This document shows positions 26,068-35,064 of a DNA stretch of 64,000 bases, piece after piece (position 1 is the stretch's first letter; the number at the start of each line of letters is the position of its first letter). Location: NCBI RefSeq assembly GCF_002412165.1, contig NZ_NXIA01000007.1:37622-101621 (forward strand), given 5' to 3'. A program made the translations under genes and the position numbers. The notes below the pieces were generated by a model. It worked only from the letters and a program-made list of their open reading frames with translations, was not told the origin of the DNA and searched no databases. This stretch comes from Curtobacterium sp. 'Ferrero' (GTDB lineage Bacteria > Actinomycetota > Actinomycetes > Actinomycetales > Microbacteriaceae).

Positions 26068-26571
26068 TCACCCCTCCGGATCGAGCGCCGCCAGCCAGTC
26101 CCGGAGCGTCGATTCGAGCTGCACGCGGTCCTCCTCGGGGACGAGGTCGACCAGGCGGCGCTCGTTCACCATGTGTGCCTCGAACGCCCGGTCCACCAGG
26201 TCGCGGCCTGCACCCGTCAAGCGCACCGTCCGCCCCCGCCCGTCGGTCGGGCTCGTCCGCCGTACGACGAGCCCCGCGCGTTCGAGCCGGTCGAGACGCT
26301 TCGTCATGCCGCCCGTCGTGATCATCGTCGACACGGCGAGGTCGCCCGCGCTCCGTTCGAACGGCTCCCCCGCGCGACGGAGCGTCGCCAACACGTCGAA
26401 CTCCCCCTCGGTGAGGCCGTGCTCGGCGTAGACCACCGCCAACTCTTCGGAGAGCCGAGCCGCGAGCCGGTGCAGACGCCCGATGATCCCCTGGGGCGCG
26501 ACGTCGAGCTCCGGTCGTTCGCGTCGCCACTCGGCCTGGATCCGCGCCACTCGGTCGATCCGGTCATCCAT
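26068..26571 (-). CDS. MarR-family repressor of the adjacent EamA transporter
   Basis: The 167-residue product has the MarR winged helix: LTEGEFDVLATLRRAGEPFERSAGDLAVSTMITTGGMTKRLDRLERAGLVVRRTSPTDGRGRTVRLT, with dimerisation helices at both ends. The frame extends upstream but the ATG at 26571 is favoured: TAAAGT lies seven bases before it, a leaderless arrangement. It shares a 40-base gap with the divergent EamA transporter at 26612, and the gap is mostly a palindrome. Confidence 0.85.
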   Translation of the reverse strand: MDDRIDRVARIQAEWRRERPELDVAPQGIIGRLHRLAARLSEELAVVYAEHGLTEGEFDVLATLRRAGEPFERSAGDLAVSTMITTGGMTKRLDRLERAGLVVRRTSPTDGRGRTVRLTGAGRDLVDRAFEAHMVNERRLVDLVPEEDRVQLESTLRDWLAALDPEG

Positions 26572-26581
26572 GACCTCGACT

Positions 26582-26601
26582 TTACCTTGCCGGAAAGGTA
26601 A
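26582..26601. promoter_or_regulatory. MarR operator between the divergent MarR and EamA genes
   Basis: TTACCTTGCCGGAAAGGTAA is an imperfect palindrome with TTACCTT/AAGGTAA arms around CCGG, and a further TTTACCTTCC half-site follows to 26611. It overlaps both predicted -10 boxes (TAAAGT minus strand, 26584-26579; TAATTT plus strand, 26599-26604). Bound protein would therefore block both genes. Confidence 0.75.
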
Positions 26602-26611
26602 TTTACCTTCC

Positions 26612-27520
26612 ATGGAAGACAAACGGTGGCTGCTGCTGGCCGCGATCGCTCCGGTCGTCTGGGGGAGCACGTACTTCGTCACGAAGACGTTCCTGCCACC
26701 CGAGCCGCTCTGGGGCGCGACGCTCCGAGCGCTCCCCGCCGGGCTCGTCCTGCTCGTCGTCGTCCGCCGGCTCCCGCGCCGATCGTGGTGGTGGAAGGCC
26801 GTGGTGCTCGGCATCCTGAACGTCGGGGCGTTCTTCGTGCTCGTGTACCAGGCCGCGACCCTGCTACCGACGAGCATCGCGTCGACGGTGATGGCGGCTG
26901 CTCCGATCGCGCTCGCGCTCGTGGCGTGGCTCGTCGTGCACGAACGCCCGTCGCGGGCGCGACTGTCGGGCGCGGTGGTCGGGTTGGGCGGCGTGTGCCT
27001 GCTGCTGCTCGGCGGCGCGGGTCGGCTGGACTGGGGCGGGGTCGCAGCGTCGTGCGGAGCGATGCTCACGTCGTCGATCGGGTTCGTGCTCGGCAAACGG
27101 TGGAACCCCGAGGTGGGCGTGCTCGCGTCGACGGCGTGGCAGCTGGTCGTCGGCGGGGTCCTGCTGCTTGCCGTCGCGATCGTCATAGAGGGAGCCCCTC
27201 CGCCACTCGGTCCTCGAGCGCTCGGAGCCGCCGTCTACCTGACCGTGGTGGCGACCGCGGTCGCGTACCTCGCCTGGTTCGCCGCGCTCGGTCGACTCCG
27301 CAGCGACGCCGTCGGGCTCGTCGGGCTCCTCAACCCGGTGGTCGGCGTCCTGCTCGGCGTGGCCGTCGCCGGCGACCACCTCGGGATCCGACAGGACGTC
27401 GGACTCGTCCTCGTGCTGGTCGGGATCGGTGTGCCGCTGCTCCTGACCCGACGGCGGCACAGTGACGACCTCGATGCGCCCACTGCACGGCCGCGTCGCT
27501 CTGCGCCGATCGGAGGGTGA
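26612..27520 (+). CDS. EamA/DMT-family transporter
   Basis: The 302-residue protein has ten hydrophobic segments in two five-helix EamA halves: WLLLAAIAPVVWGSTYFVTKTF opens the first, and VAASCGAMLTSSIGFVLGKRW with the late YLAWFAALGRLRSDAVGLVGLLNPVVGVLLG marks the second. DMT family members of this length usually export amino acids or other small metabolites. ATG 26612 is used: TAATTT sits seven bases upstream, and the longer frame would read through the MarR start. Likely repressed by the divergent MarR protein. Confidence 0.87.
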   Translation: MEDKRWLLLAAIAPVVWGSTYFVTKTFLPPEPLWGATLRALPAGLVLLVVVRRLPRRSWWWKAVVLGILNVGAFFVLVYQAATLLPTSIASTVMAAAPIALALVAWLVVHERPSRARLSGAVVGLGGVCLLLLGGAGRLDWGGVAASCGAMLTSSIGFVLGKRWNPEVGVLASTAWQLVVGGVLLLAVAIVIEGAPPPLGPRALGAAVYLTVVATAVAYLAWFAALGRLRSDAVGLVGLLNPVVGVLLGVAVAGDHLGIRQDVGLVLVLVGIGVPLLLTRRRHSDDLDAPTARPRRSAPIGG

Positions 27521-27541
27521 GCGTCACCGCGCGGCCTGGTG

Positions 27542-28399
27542 TCAGCGGTCGAACAACCCACCGAGGAAGTCGTTGCCGATGTTCGACGCCTGCTCACCCA
27601 GCCCGGACACCTGCTCTCCGAGCCCGGACGCCTGCTCACCGAACCCGCCGAGGAGCTGCTCGCCCTCGCCGACGAGTCCGGACGCGCCCTCCCCGGGGTC
27701 AGCGAGCCCGGCATCGCCGATGCCGGAGGCCAGGCCCTCGAAGTCGACGCCCGCGCCGACGGCCTCGGCCAGGACCGGTCCGGCCGCGGCGCTCATGACC
27801 GCTGCCCCGGCGACGGCGACCCCGAGCCCTCCGATCGCCATCGCTCCGGCACCGACGGCCGCGCCGCCCGCGAAGGCACCACCCCGTCCGCCGAGGACCC
27901 GGCGGAGCAGCCCGGGCCGAGCGACCTCACCGCGGGTGGCCGCCCGGGCGAGTCCCCCGGCCGAGTCGTCGCGCAGGTGTTCGTGCGGCGGCAGCTCGGA
28001 GTTCAGCCGGTTGCGGATCTCCTGCCGCTGCGCGGGGGTGAGCCGCGCGAAGGCATCGTGGTGAACCTGCTCGAGCCGCTCGGGCGGGGCCGTGCGGAGC
28101 AGGTAGTCGTACTTCGCGATCGCCACCGCGTCCTCGTCGACCGGCCCGCGCTGCGCCCGGTCCGGTGCCGCCTGCCGACCGGACGGCTGCTGCGCGACCG
28201 GCGGCTGCGGGGTCCGGCGGTCGCGGTCGTCACCGGTGAGCCTGTCGGCCGCCGACCGGACGACGTCGCGCCAGTCCGTGCCGCCGGAGCGCTGGTCCGA
28301 ACTGGTCCGCTGCTGCCCGGACCCCGAGTGGCCGCGCTTCTGGAGCTGCTGGTCGATGACCTTCGAGGCCATTCCGAGGATGCGGTTGAGGTTCGCCAT
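27542..28399 (-). CDS. Conserved actinobacterial protein with glycine-rich segment and GEQASGL repeats
   Basis: The 285-residue product starts MANLNRILGMASKVIDQQLQKRG. A soluble, charged first half contains a helical AIAKYDYLLRTAPPERLEQVHHDAFARLTPAQRQEIRNRLN segment (about 90-135). A Gly/Ala-rich hydrophobic stretch follows (about 165-210, AFAGGAAVGAGAMAIGGLGVAVAGAAV). The C-terminus has degenerate seven-residue repeats (GEQASGL, GEQVSGL, GEQASNI). Homologues are sometimes labelled cation-transporting ATPase, but no such motifs are present here. Function unknown; the hydrophobic part may insert in or associate with membrane. It is convergent with the EamA gene. Confidence 0.65.
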   Translation of the reverse strand: MANLNRILGMASKVIDQQLQKRGHSGSGQQRTSSDQRSGGTDWRDVVRSAADRLTGDDRDRRTPQPPVAQQPSGRQAAPDRAQRGPVDEDAVAIAKYDYLLRTAPPERLEQVHHDAFARLTPAQRQEIRNRLNSELPPHEHLRDDSAGGLARAATRGEVARPGLLRRVLGGRGGAFAGGAAVGAGAMAIGGLGVAVAGAAVMSAAAGPVLAEAVGAGVDFEGLASGIGDAGLADPGEGASGLVGEGEQLLGGFGEQASGLGEQVSGLGEQASNIGNDFLGGLFDR

Positions 28400-28530
28400 G
28401 TCCCAACCTTTGCGATCACACATGCGCGCACTCAGCGACGAAGCAGTGCGTCACCCGTCGATCGCGTCCGAGAGCGCTGTGAGCACCCGGGCCGGCTCGT
28501 CGCCGCGGCCGGCGAGGGACGCCCCGTCGG

Positions 28531-29796
28531 TCAGGACAAGACGCGCGCGAGGAACCCGTTCCGGAACCGCCCCGTCGGGTCGAGGTCCCGCGCGAGTGCG
28601 GCGAAGTCCCCGAGCCTCGGGTACGCCTCGTGCAGCTGCTCGACGCTGGCCACCGACACCTTCCCCCAGTGCGGCCGCGGCTCGAACGGCGCGAGGACGT
28701 CCTCGATCCGACGCACCGCCGCCTCGACGGCCTCGGGCTCCCGGCGGAACGTGAAGTGGATGCCGACCGACTGGCGTCCGGACGACGGCGCGAGCCACGC
28801 GGTGTCGGGGGCGACCGTCCGGACTTCGGCGGCGATGAGGATCGGGGCGAGGAGGTCCTGCAGCGGGCGCAGTGCCTGCAGTGCCGGCACCGCGGACGAC
28901 GCGGGCAGCAGGTACTCCGACTGGATCTCCGCGCCGGTGGACGGCGTGAACGTCGACCGGAAGTGCGGCAGCCGCTCGGACCACGGCCCGGGCACCCCGC
29001 CCTGCTCGGTGACGCCCGCCGGGTCGTTCTCGCCGGGGTGGACCGGACCCGTCGCGGGTCGGGCACCGAGGGCGACGAGATCGACCGAGGGAGCGGGCTC
29101 GTCCACGCGATGCTTGACCCACACCTGCCGGGCCCCGCGGTCGTCGAACGACGTGAAGAGCGACACCGAGTACGCGTCGGACACGACCGCGTCGAAGTGC
29201 TCGACCACGGCGTCCCACGGCAGGTCGAGGTGCACGGTCGTCGCGACCTGGAAGCTCGGCTCGATCGCGAGCTCCACCGCGGTGATGACGCCGAGCGCAC
29301 CGAGCGCCACCCGGTGCGCATCCAGGGCACCATCCGGAGTCGACGCATCCACCCATGCGACGTCGCCGGAAGCGCGTACGACCTCGAGCGCGACCACCGC
29401 CTGCGCGAGCGACGGGTTGCGGACGCCGGAGCCGTGCGTGCCGGTGGCGACCGCGCCGGCGGTGGAGATGTGCGGCAGGGACGCGAGGTTTGCGAGGGCC
29501 CAGCCACGGGCCTCCAGGCCGGCCGCGACCTGCGCGTGCGTCATGCCGGCCGCGACCCGCACGACCCGACGGTCGCTGTCGACGTCGAGCACGGGCGGCA
29601 GCGCGGCGAGGCTGAGCTGCACGCCGTCGGTGTCGGCGATCCGGTTGAAGGAGTGCGTCGAGCCCAGCGCCGTCAGGCGCGGCGTGTCCGCGACGACGCG
29701 CCGGACCTCGTCGACCGAGGTCGGCGAGACGAGGCCGGAGGCGGCGTAGGTGACGTTCCCCGCCCAGTTCGTGCGCGTCGTCGCGGTCATGGACAC
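28531..29796 (-). CDS. aldO: Alditol oxidase (xylitol/sorbitol oxidase), FAD-dependent
   Basis: The 421-residue protein resembles Streptomyces AldO over its whole length: TNWAGNVTYAA at the start, the flavinylation motif LGSTHSF with His48, ASLPHISTAGAVATGTHGSG in the FAD domain, YSVSLFTSFD, EQGGVPGPWSERLPHFR, and the end PHWGKV and YPRLGDFAALARDLDPTGRF. AldO-type enzymes oxidise the terminal hydroxyl of xylitol, sorbitol and related polyols to aldoses, reducing oxygen to hydrogen peroxide. The gene follows araA by four bases on the same strand, so it is probably the last gene of the arabinose operon and could convert arabinitol or xylitol to a pentose. Confidence 0.87.
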   Translation of the reverse strand: MSMTATTRTNWAGNVTYAASGLVSPTSVDEVRRVVADTPRLTALGSTHSFNRIADTDGVQLSLAALPPVLDVDSDRRVVRVAAGMTHAQVAAGLEARGWALANLASLPHISTAGAVATGTHGSGVRNPSLAQAVVALEVVRASGDVAWVDASTPDGALDAHRVALGALGVITAVELAIEPSFQVATTVHLDLPWDAVVEHFDAVVSDAYSVSLFTSFDDRGARQVWVKHRVDEPAPSVDLVALGARPATGPVHPGENDPAGVTEQGGVPGPWSERLPHFRSTFTPSTGAEIQSEYLLPASSAVPALQALRPLQDLLAPILIAAEVRTVAPDTAWLAPSSGRQSVGIHFTFRREPEAVEAAVRRIEDVLAPFEPRPHWGKVSVASVEQLHEAYPRLGDFAALARDLDPTGRFRNGFLARVLS

Positions 29797-29800
29797 GAGC

Positions 29801-31345
29801 CTAGAACCCCCGGTCCAGCCGGTGCCAGGCCTGCTGGAGCCGGAGCTCGTCGCGGAAGCCGCGGGCGGTGGTGTGCTCGTCGATGACGAGGAACTCGGTG
29901 CCGACCATGGTCGCGAAGTCCTCGACGACCTGCAGCCCGACGGCCGTGGTCATGACGGTGTGGTGGGCGGCGCCGGCGGTGAGCCAGGCCTCGGCTGCGA
30001 CGGGGAACGACGGCCGCGGCTCCCAGACCGCGCGGCCGACCGGCAAGTTGGGCAGCGCCTCGGTCGGGGGCACGACGTCGACCACGTTCGCGGTGAGGCG
30101 GAAGCCGTCGCGGGTGTCGGACAGGGCGACGACGACGGCCTCGCCCGCGTCGGCGGTGAAGACCAGGCGCACCGGGTCGTCCTTCCCGCCGATGCCGAGC
30201 GGGTGGATCTCGAGCGTCGGCTTCGCGGTGGTGAGCGTCGGCGACACCTCGAGCATGTGCGCGCCGAGGATCTTCTCGGCACCCGGGGTGAGGTCGTACG
30301 TGTAGTCCTCCATGAGCGACGCGCCACCCGGCAGGCCCGCGCCGGCGACGTTCATCGCGCGGACGAGGACGGCGGTCTTCCAGTCGCCCTCGGCGCCGAA
30401 GCCGTAGCCGTCGGCCATGAGCCGCTGCACCGCGAGGCCGGGCAGCTGCTTGAGCGTGCCGAGGTCCTCGAAGTTCGTGGTGAACGCGGCGGAGCCGTTC
30501 TGCTCGAGGAGCGCGCGGAGGCCGAGCTCGATGGCGGCACCGTCGCGGAGCGACTGGTGACGATCACCGGCGCCCCCGCCGTCGGTGCCTCCACGCAGCG
30601 CGGGGTCGACGTCGTAGTCGCGCTCGTAGACGGCGACGAGCTCGTCCACGGCGGCCGTGTCGGCAGCGGCGGCGTCCACCGCAGCCGCCAGCTCGTTCAC
30701 CGCCCAGGTGTTGACCTGCACGCCGAGCTCGATCTCGGCCTCGGTCTTGTCGCCCTCGGTGACGGCGACGTAGCGCATGTTGTCGCCGAAGCGCGTCAGC
30801 TTGAGTTCACGGACGGCGGCAGCACCGGCCGCCGCGCGGGTCCAGTCCGCGACGCGCTGCTGGACCCGCTCGTCGGACACGTGTCCGACGGCGGTGGCGT
30901 GCCGGACGCCCAGCCGCGCGAGTGCGTAGCCGAACTCGCGGTCGCCGTGGGCGGCCTGGTTGAGGTTCATGAAGTCGAAGTCGATGTCGCTCCACGGGAG
31001 CGCGACGTTCGCCTGCGTGTGCAGGTGCAGCAGCGGCTTGGTGAGTGCCTGCAGGCCGCCGATCCACATCTTCGCCGGGCTGAACGTGTGCATCCAGGTC
31101 GTGACGCCGATGACCCGGTCGTCGGCGCTGGCCTCGATGAGCGCGCGGCGGATGCCGTCGGCGTCCTTCAGGACGGGCTTCCACACGAGCTTCACCGGCA
31201 CGTGCGGCGCCAGGGCCTCGTGCACGGCACGGCTCTGCTGCTCCACCTGGCGGAGGGTCTCCTCGCCGTACAGCCCCTGGCTCCCCGTCAGGAACCAGAC
31301 CTCGTAGCCCGCCAGTGTCTCGGCGGGGTCGACGACGTGCGTCAT
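29801..31345 (-). CDS. araA: L-arabinose isomerase
   Basis: The 514-residue protein matches Ara[22 protein letters not shown] at the start, [70 protein letters not shown] and [11 protein letters not shown] near the end, including the metal-binding Glu and His residues. It converts L-arabinose to L-ribulose in the cytosol. The ATG at 31345 overlaps the araD stop by four bases; the longer frame upstream is shadow of araD. A Gly/Asp-rich insert ([15 protein letters not shown], about residues 240-256) precedes the [12 protein letters not shown] helix. Confidence 0.95.
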   Translation of the reverse strand: MTHVVDPAETLAGYEVWFLTGSQGLYGEETLRQVEQQSRAVHEALAPHVPVKLVWKPVLKDADGIRRALIEASADDRVIGVTTWMHTFSPAKMWIGGLQALTKPLLHLHTQANVALPWSDIDFDFMNLNQAAHGDREFGYALARLGVRHATAVGHVSDERVQQRVADWTRAAAGAAAVRELKLTRFGDNMRYVAVTEGDKTEAEIELGVQVNTWAVNELAAAVDAAAADTAAVDELVAVYERDYDVDPALRGGTDGGGAGDRHQSLRDGAAIELGLRALLEQNGSAAFTTNFEDLGTLKQLPGLAVQRLMADGYGFGAEGDWKTAVLVRAMNVAGAGLPGGASLMEDYTYDLTPGAEKILGAHMLEVSPTLTTAKPTLEIHPLGIGGKDDPVRLVFTADAGEAVVVALSDTRDGFRLTANVVDVVPPTEALPNLPVGRAVWEPRPSFPVAAEAWLTAGAAHHTVMTTAVGLQVVEDFATMVGTEFLVIDEHTTARGFRDELRLQQAWHRLDRGF

Positions 31346-32052
31346 GAGAGTGCTCCTTCGGGGTTCTGTCCGTAGACGTTCTGGTAGCGGTCGAAGAGTC
31401 GGTCGATGTCGTCCTGCGCGATCGGCACGGTCTCGCCGCCCTGCTGCGCGATGTGCACGGTGCGGGCGACGTCCTCGCACATCACGGCGGCCTTGACCGC
31501 GTCGCGGGCGTCGCGACCGATCGTGAACACGCCGTGGTTCTGCATGAGGACCGCGCGACTGCGGTGCCCGCTGAGCGTCGACACGATGCCGCGGCCGATC
31601 GAGTCGTCGCCGATGATCGCGAACGGCCCGACCGGGATCGGCCCGCCGAACTCGTCCGCCATCGCCGTGATGACGCAGGGGATCTCCTCGGCGCGGGCCG
31701 CCCAGGCGGTCGCGTAGGTGGAGTGGGTGTGCACGACGCCGCCGACCTCGGGCATGTTCCGGTACACGAACGCGTGCGCGGCGGTGTCGGAGGACGGGCC
31801 GTGCGCGTTGCCCCAGCCGTCCGCCGGGACGCCGTCGAGCGTGCAGACCACCTGGTTCTCGGGGGTGAGGTCCTCGCTCGCCACGCCGGACGGCTTGATG
31901 ACGAACAGGTCCGTGCCGGGGACGCGCTCCGAGACGTTGCCGCCGGTCCAGATGACGAGTCCGTAGCGGACGAGCTCGCCGTGCAGTCGCGCGACGCGCT
32001 CCCGGGCAGCGGCGACGGCGGCCCGCGTCTCGTCGGTGATCGGTGCGGTCAT
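31342..32052 (-). CDS. araD: L-ribulose-5-phosphate 4-epimerase
   Basis: The 236-residue protein is a class II aldolase/epimerase. Zinc ligands are His108 and His110 in [12 protein letters not shown] and His173 in [11 protein letters not shown]. The phosphate-binding [11 protein letters not shown] and IKPSGV motifs are near residues 36-56. It converts L-ribulose 5-phosphate to D-xylulose 5-phosphate for the pentose phosphate pathway. It overlaps araB before it and araA after it by four bases each, fixing the ATG at 32052. Confidence 0.94.
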   Translation of the reverse strand: MTAPITDETRAAVAAARERVARLHGELVRYGLVIWTGGNVSERVPGTDLFVIKPSGVASEDLTPENQVVCTLDGVPADGWGNAHGPSSDTAAHAFVYRNMPEVGGVVHTHSTYATAWAARAEEIPCVITAMADEFGGPIPVGPFAIIGDDSIGRGIVSTLSGHRSRAVLMQNHGVFTIGRDARDAVKAAVMCEDVARTVHIAQQGGETVPIAQDDIDRLFDRYQNVYGQNPEGALS

Positions 32053-33752
32053 CGGGTGGCTCCTTCTGCCTGGAGGCGCGGCTCGGCGCCGTCGGTCGGC
32101 TCGCCCTGGTCGGTGGTCGCGCTGGTGCGGGTCGCCGCTGCCGCCACGTCCTGCACGGGCAGGGCCGCGCGGTACCGGTCGAGGTAGGTCTGGAAGCCGG
32201 CGACGTCGTCGGCCTGCGGCTCGGCGACGTGCACGGCGTCGCCGCGGAACACCACGTCGGACAGGAAGTCCGCGAGGGACTGCTCGGTGTGCTCGAGGTA
32301 CGCCGCGAGCACGGCGATGCCCCACGCACCACCCTCGCCCGCGGTCTCCTCGAGGGCGACGGGCACGCGGAGGGCCGCTGCGAGCAGTCGCTGCGGCGTC
32401 CCCGGTGTGCGGAACAGCCCGCCGTGCGCGGTCATCCGGTCGACCTCGACGTGCTCGTCGTGCAGGACGTCCATGCCGATCGCGAGGGTGGCGAACGCGC
32501 CGTGCACCTCGGACCGGACCAGGTTGCCCAGGGTGAAGCGGGCGTCGGGGGTGCGGAGCAGCAGGGGCCGGCCGTCGTCGACGCCGGTGACGGGCTCGCC
32601 GGCCAGGTAGTTGAACGACAGGAGTCCGCCGGCGTCCGGGTCGGCCTGCGCGGCCTCGTCGAGGAGGGTCGCGTAGACGTCGTCGATCTCCGGCGCGGTC
32701 CCTCCGGTGCGCTCGGTGGCGGCGGCCGCGAACCGTCCGAACACCCGGGCCCACGCGGCGATCTCGCTCGCACCGTTGTTGCAGTGCACCATCGCCACGG
32801 CGTCGCCCGCCGGGGTGGTGACGACGTCGAGCTCCTCGTGCGGTGTGCCGAGGGGGCGCTCGAGCACGACCATCGCGAAGATGCTCGTGCCCACGCTGAC
32901 GTTGCCGGTCCGCGGTGCGACCGCGTTCGTGGCGACCATGCCGGTGCCGGCGTCGCCCTCCGGTGGGCAGAAGGCCACGCCGGGCTCGAGCGTGCCGGTC
33001 GGGTCGAGCCAGGCAGCCCCCTCGGCGGTGAGCGATCCCGCGTCCTCGCCCGCGACGAGCACGTCCGGCAGGAGCGCACGGAGGTCAGGCACCCGGTCGC
33101 CGAGCAGGTCCTGCGCGGCGGCGAGCATGTCCGCGTCGTAGTCGCGGCGTCCGGGCTCCCCCGGAGCGCTCTCGACGGGCGCGGAGTCGATCGGGAACAG
33201 CCCGCTCGCGTCGCCGACGCCGAGGACGTCGCGCCCGGTCAGTCGCCGGTGCACGTAGCCCGCGAGCGTCGTGATGCCCGCCACGTGCGCCACGTGCGGC
33301 TCGCCGTCGAGCACGGCCTGGTACAGGTGCGCGATCGACCAGCGGAGCGGCACGTTGAACCGGAAGGCGTCGCTCAGTCGTGCTGCGGCCGGACCGGTGG
33401 AGGTGTTCCGCCAGGTCCGGAACGGCACGAGCAGCGCACCGTCGGCGTCGAACGGCAGGTAGCCGTGCATCATCGCGCTCACGCCGGCCGCGCGGAAGGT
33501 CGTCGGGCGGACGCCGTGGCGGCGCTCGGTGTCGGCGACGAGGTCGGCGTAGGCGGCGCGGAGCCCGGCCTCGACGGCGTCCAGCGAGTAGGTCCAGCGA
33601 CCGTCGACGTAGTCGTTCTCCCACTCGTGGGAGCCGGAGGCGACCGGCCGCATCTCCTCGTCGACCAGCACCGCCTTGATGCGGGTGGAACCGAGCTCGA
33701 TGCCGAGCGTCGTGCGTCCGTCGGCGATGGCCTGGCGGCGCTCGTCGTCCAT
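32049..33752 (-). CDS. araB: L-ribulokinase, FGGY carbohydrate kinase
   Basis: The 567-residue product opens with the FGGY N-domain ATP/phosphate loop [19 protein letters not shown], has the substrate region [23 protein letters not shown] and the C-domain [17 protein letters not shown] and [22 protein letters not shown]. Position before araD and araA identifies it as ribulokinase, although the sequence alone would fit several FGGY kinases. ATG 33752 is chosen because AGGAGG precedes it by five to six bases; the frame starts 13 codons earlier. The C-terminal 35 residues are low complexity and poorly conserved. Confidence 0.88.
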   Translation of the reverse strand: MDDERRQAIADGRTTLGIELGSTRIKAVLVDEEMRPVASGSHEWENDYVDGRWTYSLDAVEAGLRAAYADLVADTERRHGVRPTTFRAAGVSAMMHGYLPFDADGALLVPFRTWRNTSTGPAAARLSDAFRFNVPLRWSIAHLYQAVLDGEPHVAHVAGITTLAGYVHRRLTGRDVLGVGDASGLFPIDSAPVESAPGEPGRRDYDADMLAAAQDLLGDRVPDLRALLPDVLVAGEDAGSLTAEGAAWLDPTGTLEPGVAFCPPEGDAGTGMVATNAVAPRTGNVSVGTSIFAMVVLERPLGTPHEELDVVTTPAGDAVAMVHCNNGASEIAAWARVFGRFAAAATERTGGTAPEIDDVYATLLDEAAQADPDAGGLLSFNYLAGEPVTGVDDGRPLLLRTPDARFTLGNLVRSEVHGAFATLAIGMDVLHDEHVEVDRMTAHGGLFRTPGTPQRLLAAALRVPVALEETAGEGGAWGIAVLAAYLEHTEQSLADFLSDVVFRGDAVHVAEPQADDVAGFQTYLDRYRAALPVQDVAAAATRTSATTDQGEPTDGAEPRLQAEGATR

Positions 33753-33780
33753 GTCTCCTCCTGCTGCTCTCTTCGTTGAG

Positions 33781-33812
33781 TGAGCGCTCACACGGTAGTA
33801 CGTGAGCGCTCA
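33781..33812. promoter_or_regulatory. Twin LacI-type operators and promoter of the araB operon
   Basis: The perfect palindrome TGAGCGCTCA occurs at 33781-33790 and 33803-33812, 22 bases centre to centre, so the sites face the same side of the helix. On the minus strand TTGCAG (33821-33816) and TACCGT (33797-33792) with an 18-base spacer make a plausible promoter: one operator is in the spacer and the other covers the start. The same decamer is found at 41555-41564. Confidence 0.75.
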
Positions 33813-33893
33813 TCCCTGCAACAGCACGTCATGGCACCGCGGCGTCCGGCATCCGGAGCTGCAGGAGCCGAGCAGGGAGCCCCGACCGCGTGA

Positions 33894-34892
33894 CTACCCG
33901 CCGACGGTGCTCTCGCGGACCACGAGTGAGGGCGTCACGGTCGCCGAGGCCACCGTCCCGCCGTCGATCAGCTCGAGCAGGGCCCGCCCCGCCACGCGTC
34001 CGAGCTCCTCGAGACGCAGGTCGACGGTCGTGAGCGGCGGCCGGGACGCCAGTGCCATGACGTCCCAGTCGTCGAACCCCGTCACGGCGACGTCACCCGG
34101 GACCGACCGCCCCGTCTCGCGCAGCCGGTCACAGACACCGCGGGCGATCTGGTCACTCCCGGCGATGATCGCGTCGACGTCGGGGGCGGTCCGGGCCAGC
34201 AGGTCGACAGCCTGTCGCCCCCACCGTTCCGACCACTCCCCGTACGACGCCGGGCCGACCAGGTGCTCGCCGAGGACCGGGGCAGCACCGTCGACGCGGC
34301 GCACCGCCGAGGCGTGCCGTTCCGGGCCGGTGACGATCGCGACGCGCCGACGACCGAGGCTGAGCACGTGCTCGGCGACCATCGCGGCCCCGGCGGCATC
34401 GTCGAGCGTCACCGACACGTCGGTCGGGTCGGTCGAGGGCGTGAACGCGTAGACGACCGGTACCGGGACGTCGATCGGTGGGCGCGAGTCCGCGGACCGG
34501 CCGGTCACGATCACGCCGTCGATGCCGCGGGCCGCGAGCGAGCGGAGGTAGTGCGCCTCGCGGACGTGGTCGTCGCGGGTGTCGCAGAGGAGCACGGCCA
34601 TCTGTCCGGCGGAGAGCGCGTCCTCTGCGCCCAGCAGGACCGGGATGGTGAAGCGTCCGAACGAGTCGGTGGTGATCATGCCGACGGTGTACGTGCGTCC
34701 GGACGACAGCGCCCGCGCCCGCGCATCGCCGACGAAGCCGAGCTTCTCGGCGGCCTGCTTCACCCGCACCCGTGTCGACTCGCGGAGCTGGCCGGTGTCG
34801 TTGAGTGCCTTGGAGGCCGTGCCGATCGACACCCCGGCGAGCGCCGCGACGTCGCTGATCCGGACGGGCGGTGCGGCGCGATCGACGGTCAC
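33894..34892 (-). CDS. LacI-family repressor, likely for the GH127 operon
   Basis: The 332-residue protein has an intact HTH and hinge (VRISDVAALAGVSIGTASKALNDTGQLRESTRVRVKQAAEKLGF) and a two-lobe sugar-binding core (TYTVGMITTDSFGRFTIPVLLGAEDAL, GIDGVIVTG, VAVTGFDDWDVMALASRPPLTTV). Start GTG 34892 is supported by AAAGGAG six bases upstream rather than the earlier ATGs. It is divergent from the GH127 gene (172-base gap) and lies behind the araB operon. Its best target is the GAAACCGTTTTC site at 34992. Confidence 0.88.
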   Translation of the reverse strand: MTVDRAAPPVRISDVAALAGVSIGTASKALNDTGQLRESTRVRVKQAAEKLGFVGDARARALSSGRTYTVGMITTDSFGRFTIPVLLGAEDALSAGQMAVLLCDTRDDHVREAHYLRSLAARGIDGVIVTGRSADSRPPIDVPVPVVYAFTPSTDPTDVSVTLDDAAGAAMVAEHVLSLGRRRVAIVTGPERHASAVRRVDGAAPVLGEHLVGPASYGEWSERWGRQAVDLLARTAPDVDAIIAGSDQIARGVCDRLRETGRSVPGDVAVTGFDDWDVMALASRPPLTTVDLRLEELGRVAGRALLELIDGGTVASATVTPSLVVRESTVGG

Positions 34893-34954
34893 GGCAACTC
34901 CTTTCCGGATCGGGTCGGACAACGCGATCATACGCAACACACGGCAGTCCGGGG

Positions 34955-35003
34955 TTGCGCAGTGCCGGAGCGTGACGTACGGTCAGCGCCAGAAACCGTT
35001 TTC
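34955..35003 (+). promoter_or_regulatory. Promoter and LacI operator of the GH127 operon
   Basis: TTGCGC (34955-34960) and TACGGT (34978-34983) are 17 bases apart. GAAACCGTTTTC (34992-35003), a near-palindrome of the usual LacI/GalR type, covers the expected transcription start. The leader runs to the ATG at 35065, with AAGGAGG before it. Confidence 0.6.
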
Positions 35004-35064
35004 CGGAACGGTGGGCGACTCCGCTCCGCGACCGGAACGGCATCGGCATTCGCAAGGAGGCGAC

